Positions 1 through 8,387 of a stretch of 53,654 nt of DNA are shown one piece after another. Each line of letters begins with the position of its first letter. Position 1 is the first letter of the stretch. Position numbers and translations under genes: made by a program. The notes under the pieces were generated by a model. It ran no database searches, was not told where the DNA came from, and saw only the letters and a list, made by a program, of their open reading frames with translations. Origin of the DNA: Candidatus Omnitrophota bacterium (GTDB lineage: Bacteria; Omnitrophota; Gorgyraeia; JAFGHF01); assembly GCA_016939375.1 (NCBI GenBank), contig JAFGHF010000025.1:1-53654 (forward strand), written 5' to 3'.

Positions 1-111
1 ACCATAAGGCGCTGGATAATAAGTGCTAATAGTGACTTGGTCCTGTGCCCAAACAGTGGCTGCTATGATAACACACCCGAGAGCTAAGAAAATTAGATAT
101 TTTTTTCTCAT
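1..111 (-). CDS. Secreted protein, N-terminal fragment (paralogue of the next gene)
   Basis: The gene is cut by the window edge; only about 37 codons are visible. They encode a signal peptide (MRKKYLIFLALG...) ending in VWAQ, followed by a STYYPAPYG motif. The neighbouring gene at 113-868 has the same layout (VWAQ then AYYQAPYG), so the two are tandem paralogues. The ATG at 109-111 lies one base after the upstream stop codon, with a GGAG ribosome site inside the end of that gene, so the two are translationally coupled. The product is inferred to be exported; its function is unknown. Confidence 0.7.
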   Translation of the reverse strand, partial: MRKKYLIFLALGCVIIAATVWAQDQVTISTYYPAPYG

Positions 112-112
112 T

Positions 113-868
113 TTATTTCTCCATATTCAAGTTTCGTCTTGTTGTTTTAACTCGGGCGATTTTTTCTTTTAAGGCATCTATTTCTTGCTGTTGATATTGC
201 AGGTATTTAGTCAAATAGATCACAATTTCATGCGTAGACAGACCACAGGCAAGTCCTTCGTCATCTATGGAAACCGCTTCCGGGATTACCTCTGCTACTT
301 CTTCAGCAATAAAGCCTATATCTTTGGTGCCTCCATTTTCCGGCTTCCAAGTAAAACTGACGGGCCTAAGATTTGGTATCTTTTCCAAGGCCTCTTTGGT
401 ATCTATGTCAGTAATATTTTCTTTCCAGCGGTAGCTGCAAGGAGGAGGATTCCAGGCATTGGCTCGTCCTTCTCCGCCATTTCCAGCAGTATTAGGAAGG
501 ACAATTCTGCTACTGGCAGTGCCTGCGATTCCCACATAGCCATTGGCGGGCATAAACCTCACTACTTCACTACCATAAGTCTCTGAATAAATATCCAAAT
601 GTCCTCCGTTTGATGTATCAAACTCCCAATAAGCAGCAGCGTCAGTATCTTCAAGCCTTATGTCAAAAGTATTGTTGCCGATTATATCAAGTGGAGTCTG
701 AGGGGAAGTGGTTCCCAGGCCTAATCTGTTGTTCGCGGTCAGTCCCCTGTATACACCATACGGCGCCTGGTAATAAGCGCTTCTTTCTACGTAGTCCTGG
801 GCCCAGACTGTGGCCATCAATAGCAAGAATAAAGCCGATATGCTTAAAGCCAGATATTTACGTTTCAT
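113..868 (-). CDS. Secreted protein with peptidase-S74-like C-terminal domain
   Basis: This 251-residue protein has a signal peptide (residues 1-23, ending VWAQ), a YYQAPYGVY motif, a short LGLGTTSPQTPLDI stretch typical of tail-fibre-like proteins, and an S74 domain from about residue 142 (RWKENITDI ... DIGFIAEEVAEVIPEAV). S74 domains are intramolecular chaperones that trimerise fibres and then may cleave themselves. The position usually held by the S of the SDxRxK-type motif appears to be Cys (PPCSYRWKEN), so autocleavage is uncertain. The C-terminus (QYQQQEIDALKEKIA) is predicted coiled coil. It follows argG by 21 nt with an AAGGAG site. A surface fibre role is inference. Confidence 0.7.
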   Translation of the reverse strand: MKRKYLALSISALFLLLMATVWAQDYVERSAYYQAPYGVYRGLTANNRLGLGTTSPQTPLDIIGNNTFDIRLEDTDAAAYWEFDTSNGGHLDIYSETYGSEVVRFMPANGYVGIAGTASSRIVLPNTAGNGGEGRANAWNPPPCSYRWKENITDIDTKEALEKIPNLRPVSFTWKPENGGTKDIGFIAEEVAEVIPEAVSIDDEGLACGLSTHEIVIYLTKYLQYQQQEIDALKEKIARVKTTRRNLNMEK

Positions 869-889
869 ATCTTTCTCCTTAAAAAAATC

Positions 890-2059
890 TTACTTTTGAT
901 ATGGCAAGCCCCAGATTTTTATAAACCCGTTGGCTGCAGATTGGTCAAATTTATCTCCTTTGTCATATGTCGCCAGCGACTTTTTGTATAGTGAGCAAGG
1001 AGACCTTCTGCCTACACAGACACAATTTCCTTTATATAATTTTAAATCGATGACACCTTTAAGTCTTATTTGTGTTTGATCGATAAATTTGTCTAAAGCC
1101 GCTTTAAGCGGGGTGTGCCAAAGGCCATTATAGACCAGCTGGGCGTATTTCTCAGCGACCTGTTTTTTAAATTGAGCGGACTCTTTATCCAAAATCAAGC
1201 TTTCTAACTCTTGGTGTGCCAAATATAATACCGTGGCTGCCGGTGCTTCGTATATCTCCCTGCTCTTTATGCCCACCAGCCTATTTTCTACCATATCAAT
1301 TCTACCTACGCCACAACCTCCGGCCAATTTGTTTAGCCTATTGATCAGCGAAACCGCCTTACTGTCTTTGCCGTTTAATCTGACCGGGATACCTTTAGAA
1401 AACCCTATTGTCAGATAGAGGGGTTTGTTGGGGCATTTTTGCGGGTCTTTGGTCAGTTTATAAATATCGGGCGGCGGGGCATTTGCCGGGTCTTCCAGGA
1501 CCCCGCACTCAATGCTTCTGCCCCATAGGTTTAAATCGGTGCTGTAGGGGCTTTTCTTTGTTGCCTCGACCTGTATATTATGGGCCCAGGCGTATTTTAT
1601 TTCATCGTCTCTTGTTTTGAGCTCCCATTCTCTTAACGGGGCGACCACCTTTAATCTTTTATCCAGGGCGGCGACAGAGACCTCCAGCCTTACCTGGTCA
1701 TTGCCCTTGCCCGTACAACCATGGGCAATGTATTGGGCATTTTCCTTGTGGGCAATCGCTACTAGCCCTTCAGCGATCAGAGGTCTTCCCAGGGCCGTAG
1801 CCAACGGATACTTAGCCTCATAAATAGCCCCGGCCTTTAATGCGGGAAAAACAAAATCATTCAGGAATCTATCTTTTAAGTCTACGATGTAGGCCTTTTT
1901 TACCCCGCAACGTTTGGCTTTTTTCTTTAATTGCGCAAAATTTATACCTTGACCCAAATCGGCAGTATATGTTATTACTTCAAAACCCCTGTCCTGCAAC
2001 CAAGCTACGCAACAGGAAGTATCAAGCCCTCCTGAATATGCTAAAACAACTTTTTTCAT
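890..2059 (-). CDS. argG: Argininosuccinate synthase
   Basis: This enzyme joins citrulline and aspartate with ATP to form argininosuccinate, the penultimate step of arginine synthesis in the cytoplasm. The protein is 389 residues, close to the usual 400. It begins with the ATP-pyrophosphatase loop AYSGGLDTS (residues 7-15) and carries the expected HGCTGKGNDQVR and YSTDLNLWGRSIE segments. It is the last arginine gene of the argCJBDFG run. It sits 29 nt after argF with a clear AAGGAG ribosome site. argH, the last step, is not in the window. Confidence 0.97.
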   Translation of the reverse strand: MKKVVLAYSGGLDTSCCVAWLQDRGFEVITYTADLGQGINFAQLKKKAKRCGVKKAYIVDLKDRFLNDFVFPALKAGAIYEAKYPLATALGRPLIAEGLVAIAHKENAQYIAHGCTGKGNDQVRLEVSVAALDKRLKVVAPLREWELKTRDDEIKYAWAHNIQVEATKKSPYSTDLNLWGRSIECGVLEDPANAPPPDIYKLTKDPQKCPNKPLYLTIGFSKGIPVRLNGKDSKAVSLINRLNKLAGGCGVGRIDMVENRLVGIKSREIYEAPAATVLYLAHQELESLILDKESAQFKKQVAEKYAQLVYNGLWHTPLKAALDKFIDQTQIRLKGVIDLKLYKGNCVCVGRRSPCSLYKKSLATYDKGDKFDQSAANGFIKIWGLPYQK

Positions 2060-2088
2060 TCTCGTGCTCCTTGATTGAATCAGCCTAT

Positions 2089-3009
2089 TTAAAAACTACC
2101 AACTAGATGCAATAGTATCGCCTTTTGCACGTGCATCCTATTTTCCGCCTGGTCGAATACTATAGAATTTGGCCCATCGATTACATCATCGGCTATTTCC
2201 TCGCCCCTGTGTGCCGGTAGGCAATGCATTATCAGACAGTCCTTTTTCGCTAGTGAAACTAGCCCCTGATTGATTTGAAAGCCGGCAAAATCCTTTGCCC
2301 TTATTTTGCATTCAGATTCCTGGCCCATGCTTGTCCACACATCCGTGTAGATCACGTCTGCCTCTTGGGCCACCTCTCTGGGGTCTTGCGAAAGATAAAT
2401 ATCGGCCCCTTTCTTCTGGGCGATATTTATGGCCTCTTTTACAATCTCGTCCTTTGGCCTGTGGTTCTTAGGCGTAGCTACGTTAAGGTTAATTCCCAGC
2501 TTCGCGCATCCATAAAGCAGGGAGTGGACTACATTATTACCATCACCGATAAACGAGATCTTGGCGTTTTTTAGATTGCCTTTTTTTTCTTTGATAGTAT
2601 ACAAGTCGCTCAAGGCCTGGCAGGGGTGAAATAAGTCCGTAAGGCCGTTTATCACCGGTATGGCGCAAAACTGCGCCAACTCCACCAATTGTTTTTGGGA
2701 AAAGGTCCTTATGACTAACACGTTCAGATATCGCGACAGCACGCTTCCGATATCTTTTACGGCTTCCCTGGTACCAAATTTTATATCTTCGGGGGACAAA
2801 TAAAATGTGCTTCCTCCCAGGTGGGCCATTCCTGCCTCAAAGGACACCCTGGTCCTTAACGATGGTTTTAAAAAGATGAGGCCCAGACATTTCTCTGATA
2901 AGGCAGAACTAAAATCTTTGACCTTTGCCTTTAAATCATCGGTAAGGCTGAAGATATGCTCTATCTCTTCTATTTTTAAATCTTTTATAGATAAAAGATC
3001 CTTTTTCAC
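2089..3009 (-). CDS. argF: Ornithine carbamoyltransferase
   Basis: This cytoplasmic enzyme transfers the carbamoyl group of carbamoyl phosphate to ornithine, giving citrulline. The 306-residue length is normal. Visible motifs are the carbamoyl-phosphate loop SLRTR (residues 50-54), HPCQ (128-131), and the ornithine-binding HCLPAHRGEE near residue 264. The start codon lies 5 nt after argD, which indicates co-transcription. Confidence 0.97.
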   Translation of the reverse strand: MKKDLLSIKDLKIEEIEHIFSLTDDLKAKVKDFSSALSEKCLGLIFLKPSLRTRVSFEAGMAHLGGSTFYLSPEDIKFGTREAVKDIGSVLSRYLNVLVIRTFSQKQLVELAQFCAIPVINGLTDLFHPCQALSDLYTIKEKKGNLKNAKISFIGDGNNVVHSLLYGCAKLGINLNVATPKNHRPKDEIVKEAINIAQKKGADIYLSQDPREVAQEADVIYTDVWTSMGQESECKIRAKDFAGFQINQGLVSLAKKDCLIMHCLPAHRGEEIADDVIDGPNSIVFDQAENRMHVQKAILLHLVGSF

Positions 3010-3014
3010 TAAGC

Positions 3015-4202
3015 TTAAACCCCTTCTTTTTGAAAGACAGCTTCGAGGATGCTTATGGCCTTGTCTATCTCTTTCTTACTCACAGCTAGTTGCGGCATGA
3101 TCCTCAATACAGTTTGATGCGTGCAGTTGATAAGCAGCCCTCTATGTAGACATTCTTCGTATATTGTTTTGCCCGGTTTATATAATTCCACCCCTAGCAT
3201 CAATCCTTTGCCCCTTACTTCTTTCATTATATTATATTTCGCTTTTAAAAGCGTTAATTTTTTGTATAAATATGCCCCCATCTTCTTTGTATTATAGATA
3301 AGTTTTTTGGTCCTGATCGTATCGAAGGCGGCCAAGGCACAAGAGCAAGCCAGTGGGCTGCCGCCAAAGGTGGAGGCATGGGTCCCTGCCCCTAAAGTAT
3401 CAGCGAACTTTCTTTTTGCTACTGTCGCTCCTATGGGAAATCCTCCGCCAAGTGATTTGGCTAGAGTCATTATGTCCGGCTCGACATTATAATGTTGATA
3501 ACAAAACATTTTTCCTGTCCTGCCCATGCCTGTCTGCACCTCATCGACAATCAAAAGCAAACCCTTTTTGGTGCAGAGCCTTCTCAAGGCTTTTACATAT
3601 CCAGGGTCAGCGACATTGATTCCGCCTTCCCCCTGGATCAGCTCCAACATGACTGCCACGGTCTTGGAGCTTATTTTTTTCTTTATCGCCTCTATATCGT
3701 TAAAGGGAGCGTGCACAAAACCCTTGGGTAAGGGGGCAAAGCCCTGTTTATATTTAGTCTGTCCCGTTGCGGCAACCGTAGAAAGGGTCCTGCCGTGAAA
3801 AGAATCTGACATAGTTATGATCTCGTATTTTGACTTTGCGCTGCCATGCATCCTGGCCAATTTTATTGCTCCTTCTACGGCTTCAGCGCCACTGTTGCAG
3901 AAAAAGACCTTTCCGTCAAAGGAATTATTGATAATCTCTTTTGCCAATTTCGCTTGCCACTCGTTATAGTAATTATTTGGAACATGGAGAATCTTTTTTG
4001 CCTGTTTATTTAATGCTGCGGCTATAGCTGGATGCGCATGCCCTAGGCCGCTGACCGCCCACCCGGGGAAAAAGTCCAAATACTCTCTTCCGCTTACATC
4101 CCAGACCCTGGAACCTTTGCCTTTTATCAATACTAAAGGCGTCCTGGTGTAGGTAGGCATCACATACTTTTTGTATTCATCTATTAAGGTTTTTTTATTC
4201 AT
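3015..4202 (-). CDS. argD: Acetylornithine aminotransferase
   Basis: This PLP-dependent class III aminotransferase converts N-acetylglutamate semialdehyde to N-acetylornithine. It is 395 residues long. The cofactor-binding aspartate lies in IVDEVQTGMGRTG (D220) and the Schiff-base lysine in TLAKSLGGGFPIG (K249). The substrate loop NSGAEAVEGAIKLAR is at about 103-117. It is separated from argB by a 50-nt spacer holding a short CTGATAGCTGAA-type repeat, the only real gap in the first part of the operon. Confidence 0.95.
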   Translation of the reverse strand: MNKKTLIDEYKKYVMPTYTRTPLVLIKGKGSRVWDVSGREYLDFFPGWAVSGLGHAHPAIAAALNKQAKKILHVPNNYYNEWQAKLAKEIINNSFDGKVFFCNSGAEAVEGAIKLARMHGSAKSKYEIITMSDSFHGRTLSTVAATGQTKYKQGFAPLPKGFVHAPFNDIEAIKKKISSKTVAVMLELIQGEGGINVADPGYVKALRRLCTKKGLLLIVDEVQTGMGRTGKMFCYQHYNVEPDIMTLAKSLGGGFPIGATVAKRKFADTLGAGTHASTFGGSPLACSCALAAFDTIRTKKLIYNTKKMGAYLYKKLTLLKAKYNIMKEVRGKGLMLGVELYKPGKTIYEECLHRGLLINCTHQTVLRIMPQLAVSKKEIDKAISILEAVFQKEGV

Positions 4203-4220
4203 AGCTTTTCCAAGGTATTT

Positions 4221-4255
4221 AAAGCTGACAGCTGAGAGCTGATAGCTGAAAGCTA
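4221..4255. repeat. Short AGCTGATAGCTGAA-type tandem repeat
   Basis: The argB-argD spacer consists of degenerate repeats of the 10-11-mer AGCTGATAGC/TGAAAGCTGA; the end of the tract runs into the argB stop codon. The same motif recurs at 41789-41816, where it codes for protein, and inside the cassettes at 49345-51994. It is a lineage-wide microrepeat rather than a gene-specific signal. Confidence 0.8.
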
Positions 4256-5107
4256 CTTAATAATCTGGGTACCGATACCTTCGTTGGTAAAGATCTCTAA
4301 AAGTAAAGAACGGGGAATGCTGCCATCGATTATGTGTGTTTTCTTAACCCCCTTTTTCAGGGCTGTGATACAGGCGTTAACCTTAGGTATCATCCCTTCT
4401 TTAATTACCCCTCTTTTTATCAATCCCGGCACCTCCGCCATTTTTAAAGTGGAGATCAATGAGTTTTCGTCCGTTTGGTCATATAATATCCCCTGCACAT
4501 CCGTTAATAACACTAATTTCCAGGCGCCGAGTTTAGCCGCGATCTCTGCGGCAGCCATGTCAGCGTTTATGTTATAAACCTGCCCTTCCTTGCCGATACC
4601 CAACGGAGAAATCACAGGGACATAATTATCGGCCAGCAGTTTCTTCAGCGGCTCTTTGCGTATGGAAGCGACATTGCCCACAAAGCCGATATTTTTTGTC
4701 AATTTAAGTTTTCTGGCTTTGATTATCTTGCCTATTTTACCGCTTAAGCCCCTGGCCTTGGCCCCAAATTGAATGATTTTGCTTACCATCTGCTGGTTCA
4801 GCTCTCCCAGCTCGCTAATCACAATCTTCAATGAGTTCTCATCAGTCACTCGATGCCCATGGTGAAATTCAATCTTATGTCCGAGTTTGCGCATCTTTTC
4901 CGTTATACTCGGGCCGCCCCCGTGGATTAAAATAGGATTTAATCCTACACAGTTCATAAAAACGATGTCCTGGAGGATATTGTTTATAATATCCTTTTGG
5001 ATAATCTGCCTGCCGCCGCATTTGATTACCATTGCCTTGTGCTGAAACCTTTTGATATAAGGCAATGCTTCGATTAAGATATCCGCTTTAGCGATTGCTC
5101 TTTGCAT
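4253..5107 (-). CDS. argB: Acetylglutamate kinase
   Basis: This amino-acid kinase phosphorylates N-acetylglutamate, the second step of arginine synthesis and the usual target of arginine feedback. It is 284 residues, standard for the family. Visible motifs are VIKCGGRQI (about 28-36), the glycine-rich LIHGGGPSI (about 60-68), and PVISPLGIGKEGQVYNINAD (about 160-179), which binds substrate and nucleotide. The ATG overlaps the argJ stop codon (TAATG). The C-terminus ends exactly in the short repeat at 4221-4255. Confidence 0.96.
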   Translation of the reverse strand: MQRAIAKADILIEALPYIKRFQHKAMVIKCGGRQIIQKDIINNILQDIVFMNCVGLNPILIHGGGPSITEKMRKLGHKIEFHHGHRVTDENSLKIVISELGELNQQMVSKIIQFGAKARGLSGKIGKIIKARKLKLTKNIGFVGNVASIRKEPLKKLLADNYVPVISPLGIGKEGQVYNINADMAAAEIAAKLGAWKLVLLTDVQGILYDQTDENSLISTLKMAEVPGLIKRGVIKEGMIPKVNACITALKKGVKKTHIIDGSIPRSLLLEIFTNEGIGTQIIK

Positions 5108-6294
5108 TAGTACTCCGCGTTTATGGTAATATATTTGTGTGTTAAATCAGATGTATAAACCGTTGCCTTTGCCTTGCCGAGACCCAAACATATCTTGATC
5201 TGGATCTCACTTTTTTTAAAAATCGTGCCCAGTTTTGTGCTATTTGTCGCTATTGCCGCACCATGATGCATGACTTTTTCCGAACCCAAAAAAATACTCA
5301 GATTGCCTTGTGTTATAGCACCATCGGCTGCCCCCACACAGGCAGCGATCCTGCCCCAATTGGGATTTTCCCCATAAATTGCTGTTTTGACCAATGGAGA
5401 ATTAGCCACTTTTAGAGCAACCTTCTTGGCTTGCAGCGCATTGTTGGCTTCTTTGACTTCAATTGCCACAAATTTAGTGCCCCCTTCAGCGTCTTTTACT
5501 ATCATTTTAGCCAAAGACAAGCATACATGCTCAAGGGCCTCTTGAAAAAGTCCGAGGTTTCTTCTGCTCAATTTTGCATTAGCCGCCAAGCCGTTTGCTA
5601 AAATCAACACCATGTCATTTGTACTAGTGTCTCCTTCAACGGTTATGCTATTAAAAGAAGCATCGACAGCCCTCTTCAATGTCTTTCTTAATTCTTTGCT
5701 TGCGATTGCGGCATCGGTAGTCAAAAAAGCCAGCATGGTAGCCATATTGGGGGCGATCATTCCCGCGCCCTTGGCGATGCCGCCTATAGTCACGATCTTA
5801 TTGCCTAACTTTACTTTGACAGCGCTTTGTTTTAACTTGGTGTCGGTGGTAAGTATGGCTTTGGCCGCATTTGAGCTGCCGTTGGCATTTAGCTTTTTGA
5901 CCAAGAAGGAGGCTTTGCTTACTATTTTTCCGATTGGCAGCCTTTTTCCGATTATTCCGGTGGAGGCGACCAAAACGTTTTCTTTGGCTATGCCTAATTC
6001 TTTGGCTATAGATTTAGCCATCTGTTGGGCATCGCTGAGGCCGATTTTCCCTGTGCAACAATTAGCGTTCCCGCTGTTTGTGACTATAGCCTGGGCCCTG
6101 TGGTTAGCAAGATGCTTTTTGGTGAGCTTCAGAGGAGCTGCCTGAACCTTATTCTGAGTAAATACACCGCAGGCCACGCAGGGGTTTTGTGAATAGATTA
6201 AGGCTAAGTCCTTATTTTTGTACTTTATCCCGCAGTGCATTCCCGTAGCCAAAAAACCTCTTGCCGCTGTTACCCCGCCCTTTACGCTCTTCAT
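5107..6294 (-). CDS. argJ: Bifunctional glutamate N-acetyltransferase / ornithine acetyltransferase
   Basis: ArgJ recycles the acetyl group from N-acetylornithine to glutamate, and in bifunctional forms also makes N-acetylglutamate from acetyl-CoA. The precursor self-cleaves before a threonine nucleophile. Here the site is PNMATMLAFL, cleaving between A185 and T186, giving alpha and beta chains of a normal 395-residue precursor. STGIIGKRLP (111-120) is the oxyanion-hole region, and VEGDTSTND is conserved in the beta chain. With argJ present a separate argA is not needed. It overlaps argC by 4 nt (ATGA). Whether it is mono- or bifunctional cannot be told from sequence alone. Confidence 0.96.
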   Translation of the reverse strand: MKSVKGGVTAARGFLATGMHCGIKYKNKDLALIYSQNPCVACGVFTQNKVQAAPLKLTKKHLANHRAQAIVTNSGNANCCTGKIGLSDAQQMAKSIAKELGIAKENVLVASTGIIGKRLPIGKIVSKASFLVKKLNANGSSNAAKAILTTDTKLKQSAVKVKLGNKIVTIGGIAKGAGMIAPNMATMLAFLTTDAAIASKELRKTLKRAVDASFNSITVEGDTSTNDMVLILANGLAANAKLSRRNLGLFQEALEHVCLSLAKMIVKDAEGGTKFVAIEVKEANNALQAKKVALKVANSPLVKTAIYGENPNWGRIAACVGAADGAITQGNLSIFLGSEKVMHHGAAIATNSTKLGTIFKKSEIQIKICLGLGKAKATVYTSDLTHKYITINAEY

Positions 6295-7310
6295 AATAGA
6301 CCTTCTGTCTCCTCAAAACCATACATAATGTTCATATTTTGCACTGCCTGTCCGGAAGCGCCTTTGACCAAGTTATCAATAGCGGTGACGATAATGGCCA
6401 TGTTTTTTTTCTGGTCCAGTTTCAAACCTATATGGCAATAATTGCCCTGGGTTACATCTTTTAGTTGCGGCGACTCACCCAAAGGCAGAATTTTCACGAA
6501 AGGTTTATCCATGTAATATTGCTGGTATATTTTATGTATCTCTTGTTCGCCCATCTGTTCATTGAGCCTGATATAAATCGTACTCAAGATCCCTCTTTGT
6601 ATCGGGATAAGATGTGGTACGAATATTATGACAGTCTCTTTTCCTGAGATTTCCGTCAGTTCTTGATCTATTTCCGGTGCATGCTGATGCATATTGATTT
6701 TATAGGCCATAAAATTGTCTTTCAGCTTAGGTATAAGCACCGCCTCTTTCTCTCTGCCGGCACCGCTTAAGCCAGTTTTAGAATCGGCAATTATGCTTTG
6801 ATTATCCGCAATATGCTTAACTAAAAGAGGCAGGCAACCTAAAATTACGCCGGTTGGAAAACAGCCTGGATTGGCGATTAGCGTTGCCTCTTTGATCCTG
6901 TCTTTGTAAACTTCCGGGAGCCCATACACCGACTGATCCAGGTAATTTGGGCTTGAATGTTGTATGCCATACCATTTTTCATAAGTATTTTTGTCTTTTA
7001 ATCTGTAGTCAGCGCTTAAGTCGATTACCTTTTTTTCGGCCTTAAGAAATAAAGGGGCAATCTGCATCGATACACGGTGCGGCAGCGCCAGGAAAGCTAA
7101 GTCGCATCCGCAGACTATTTTGTCGAAATCCGGCTCGCTACAAAGCAGATCTATTTTCCCGGAAAGATAAGGAAATATAGCACTGATTTTTTGCGGCTGG
7201 TCTATTTTAGCCGAGACAGAAGTTACTTCTGCCTTTTTGTGATTAGCTAGTATTTTTAATAATTCTTCGCCGGCATATCCGGTTGCCCCGACAACAGCTA
7301 CTTTTACCAT
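6291..7310 (-). CDS. argC: N-acetyl-gamma-glutamyl-phosphate reductase
   Basis: ArgC reduces N-acetylglutamyl phosphate to the semialdehyde with NADPH. The 339-residue protein has the dinucleotide-binding GATGYAGEE (8-16) and the catalytic cysteine in ANPGCFPTG (C150). It is the first gene of the argCJBDFG operon. A promoter lies 37-66 nt upstream of the start. The ribosome site is AAGG, 7 nt before the ATG. Confidence 0.97.
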   Translation of the reverse strand: MVKVAVVGATGYAGEELLKILANHKKAEVTSVSAKIDQPQKISAIFPYLSGKIDLLCSEPDFDKIVCGCDLAFLALPHRVSMQIAPLFLKAEKKVIDLSADYRLKDKNTYEKWYGIQHSSPNYLDQSVYGLPEVYKDRIKEATLIANPGCFPTGVILGCLPLLVKHIADNQSIIADSKTGLSGAGREKEAVLIPKLKDNFMAYKINMHQHAPEIDQELTEISGKETVIIFVPHLIPIQRGILSTIYIRLNEQMGEQEIHKIYQQYYMDKPFVKILPLGESPQLKDVTQGNYCHIGLKLDQKKNMAIIVTAIDNLVKGASGQAVQNMNIMYGFEETEGLL

Positions 7311-7346
7311 TTTATTACCTTCGTTTCCCTTTTAATGAATAGCGCT

Positions 7347-7376
7347 ATTATAAAATAATAAAGCCTACTCCGTCAA
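7347..7376 (-). promoter_or_regulatory. Sigma-70-type promoter of the arginine operon
   Basis: Reading the minus strand, TTGACG and a perfect TATAAT are separated by 18 bp. The start of argC is about 37 bp past the -10 box. The spacer contains GAGTAGGC, which is one arm of the inverted repeat at 7363-7432. No ArgR operator could be recognised with confidence. Confidence 0.8.
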
Positions 7377-7432
7377 GCAATTTCGCCGACCCGCATGCCC
7401 ATATTGTCATGGGCGGGCAGGTAAGAGTAGGC
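7363..7432 (-). repeat. GC-rich nested inverted repeat between rpsI and argC
   Basis: Outer arms GCCTACTC (7425-7432 on the minus strand) and GAGTAGGC (7363-7370) are perfectly complementary. Inside them is a second hairpin made from CCCGCCCAT and ATGGGCATGCGGG. On the minus strand the outer arm is followed by TTTATTATTTT, so the element may terminate rplM-rpsI transcription. Its last arm lies in the promoter spacer of argC. Confidence 0.6.
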
Positions 7433-7489
7433 ATCTGTTTCGAATTCACTTTATGTCATAAAAATTAGATTATAAAACCGTACCCCCCC

Positions 7490-7882
7490 TTATCGCTTTG
7501 TCCACTGGAAGCGCCGCCGCGCGCCTTTTTGGCCGTATTTTTTACGTTCCTTCATTCTTGGATCGCGGCTCAAAAAGCCAGCGCTTTTTAAATTTACCCT
7601 TAGGCTATCGTCCGCCTTGATAAGAGCTCGGGCAATCGCCAAGCGTATTGCTTCGGCTTGGCCGGCGGTCCCCCCGCCAGTTACATTTGCGCTTACATTG
7701 AATTTGGCGGCAGTCTGTGTAGCAGCCAAAGGTTCCCTTATGCAAACGCGCAAGACTTCGGTGGGGAAATAATTTTCGAACGCCCTGCCGTTTACGGTGA
7801 TTTTTCCTTCACCAGCGGAAAGAAACACTCTGGCCACAGCGGTTTTTCTTCTTCCTGTTGCCTGAAACTTTTCTATAGCCAC
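7490..7882 (-). CDS. rpsI: 30S ribosomal protein S9
   Basis: S9 lies in the head of the small subunit, and its C-terminal tail contacts tRNA at the P site. The 130-residue protein has ATGRRKTAVARVFL at the N-terminus, GGGTAGQAEAIRLAIARAL in the middle, and ends in the typical basic tail GARRRFQWTKR. The start codon is GTG and overlaps the rplM stop by one base (TAGTG). The rplM-rpsI pair is conserved across bacteria. Confidence 0.98.
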   Translation of the reverse strand: MAIEKFQATGRRKTAVARVFLSAGEGKITVNGRAFENYFPTEVLRVCIREPLAATQTAAKFNVSANVTGGGTAGQAEAIRLAIARALIKADDSLRVNLKSAGFLSRDPRMKERKKYGQKGARRRFQWTKR

Positions 7883-8313
7883 TATTCGACCTCCAACACC
7901 TTGGGAGATTGTGCCTTATGCGGATGTTCGCCATCGGCATATACCTTCAGGTTCCTAAAAATATCGGCCCCTAAGGAACCTTTGGGCAGCATTCCCTTTA
8001 TTGCGTGCTTTAGAACAAATTCTGGTTTTTTCTTGAGCATATCTCTTAATGCTATCTGCTTTAGGCCGCCGGGATAACCGGAGTAGCTTTTATACATTTT
8101 TTCCAGCATCTTTTTTCCCGTAACCATTATATCTTTTGCGTTTATGATGATCACCCCATCACCACAGTCTACATGCGGGGTAAAAATGGCCTTATGTTTG
8201 CCGCGCAGGATTCGGGCTGCTTGAGTTGCCACGCGCCCAAGGACCTTGCCTTTAGCGTCAATTAGATACCATTTCTTTTTGATTTTTTTATAATTTGCCA
8301 TAAATGTCTTCAT
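7882..8313 (-). CDS. rplM: 50S ribosomal protein L13
   Basis: L13 is an early-assembly protein of the large subunit. I place the start at the ATG at 8311-8313 (MKTFMANYKK), giving 143 residues, the family norm; AGGA lies 4 nt upstream. A longer frame reaching 8352 would extend into the promoter and is rejected. Visible conserved stretches are WYLIDAKGKVLGRVAT, GDGVIIINAKDI and GMLPKGSLG. It heads the rplM-rpsI operon. Confidence 0.97.
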   Translation of the reverse strand: MKTFMANYKKIKKKWYLIDAKGKVLGRVATQAARILRGKHKAIFTPHVDCGDGVIIINAKDIMVTGKKMLEKMYKSYSGYPGGLKQIALRDMLKKKPEFVLKHAIKGMLPKGSLGADIFRNLKVYADGEHPHKAQSPKVLEVE

Positions 8314-8340
8314 TGTATCCTGCTCCATTTTGAAAGATGG

Positions 8341-8369
8341 AGTATAACACAAGTTTAGTTGCTTGTCAA
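8341..8369 (-). promoter_or_regulatory. Strong sigma-70 promoter of rplM-rpsI
   Basis: On the minus strand a perfect TTGACA is followed after 17 bp by TATACT. The -10 box lies about 28 bp upstream of the chosen rplM start, giving a short leader. The leader contains CTCCAT and ATGGAG as a small inverted repeat beside the ribosome site. Confidence 0.85.
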
Positions 8370-8387
8370 CCCTTTTATCGGAAAAAC

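Noticed and set aside
5612-6145. 177-codon plus-strand frame with a hydrophobic product
   Set aside because: It is antisense to argJ; its apparent hydrophobicity comes from the reverse complement of Lys/Asn/Ala-rich codons.
8311-8345. rplM leader hairpin (CTCCAT/ATGGAG) as an autoregulatory site
   Set aside because: The transcript probably starts inside or beside the left arm, so the stem may not form in the mRNA.
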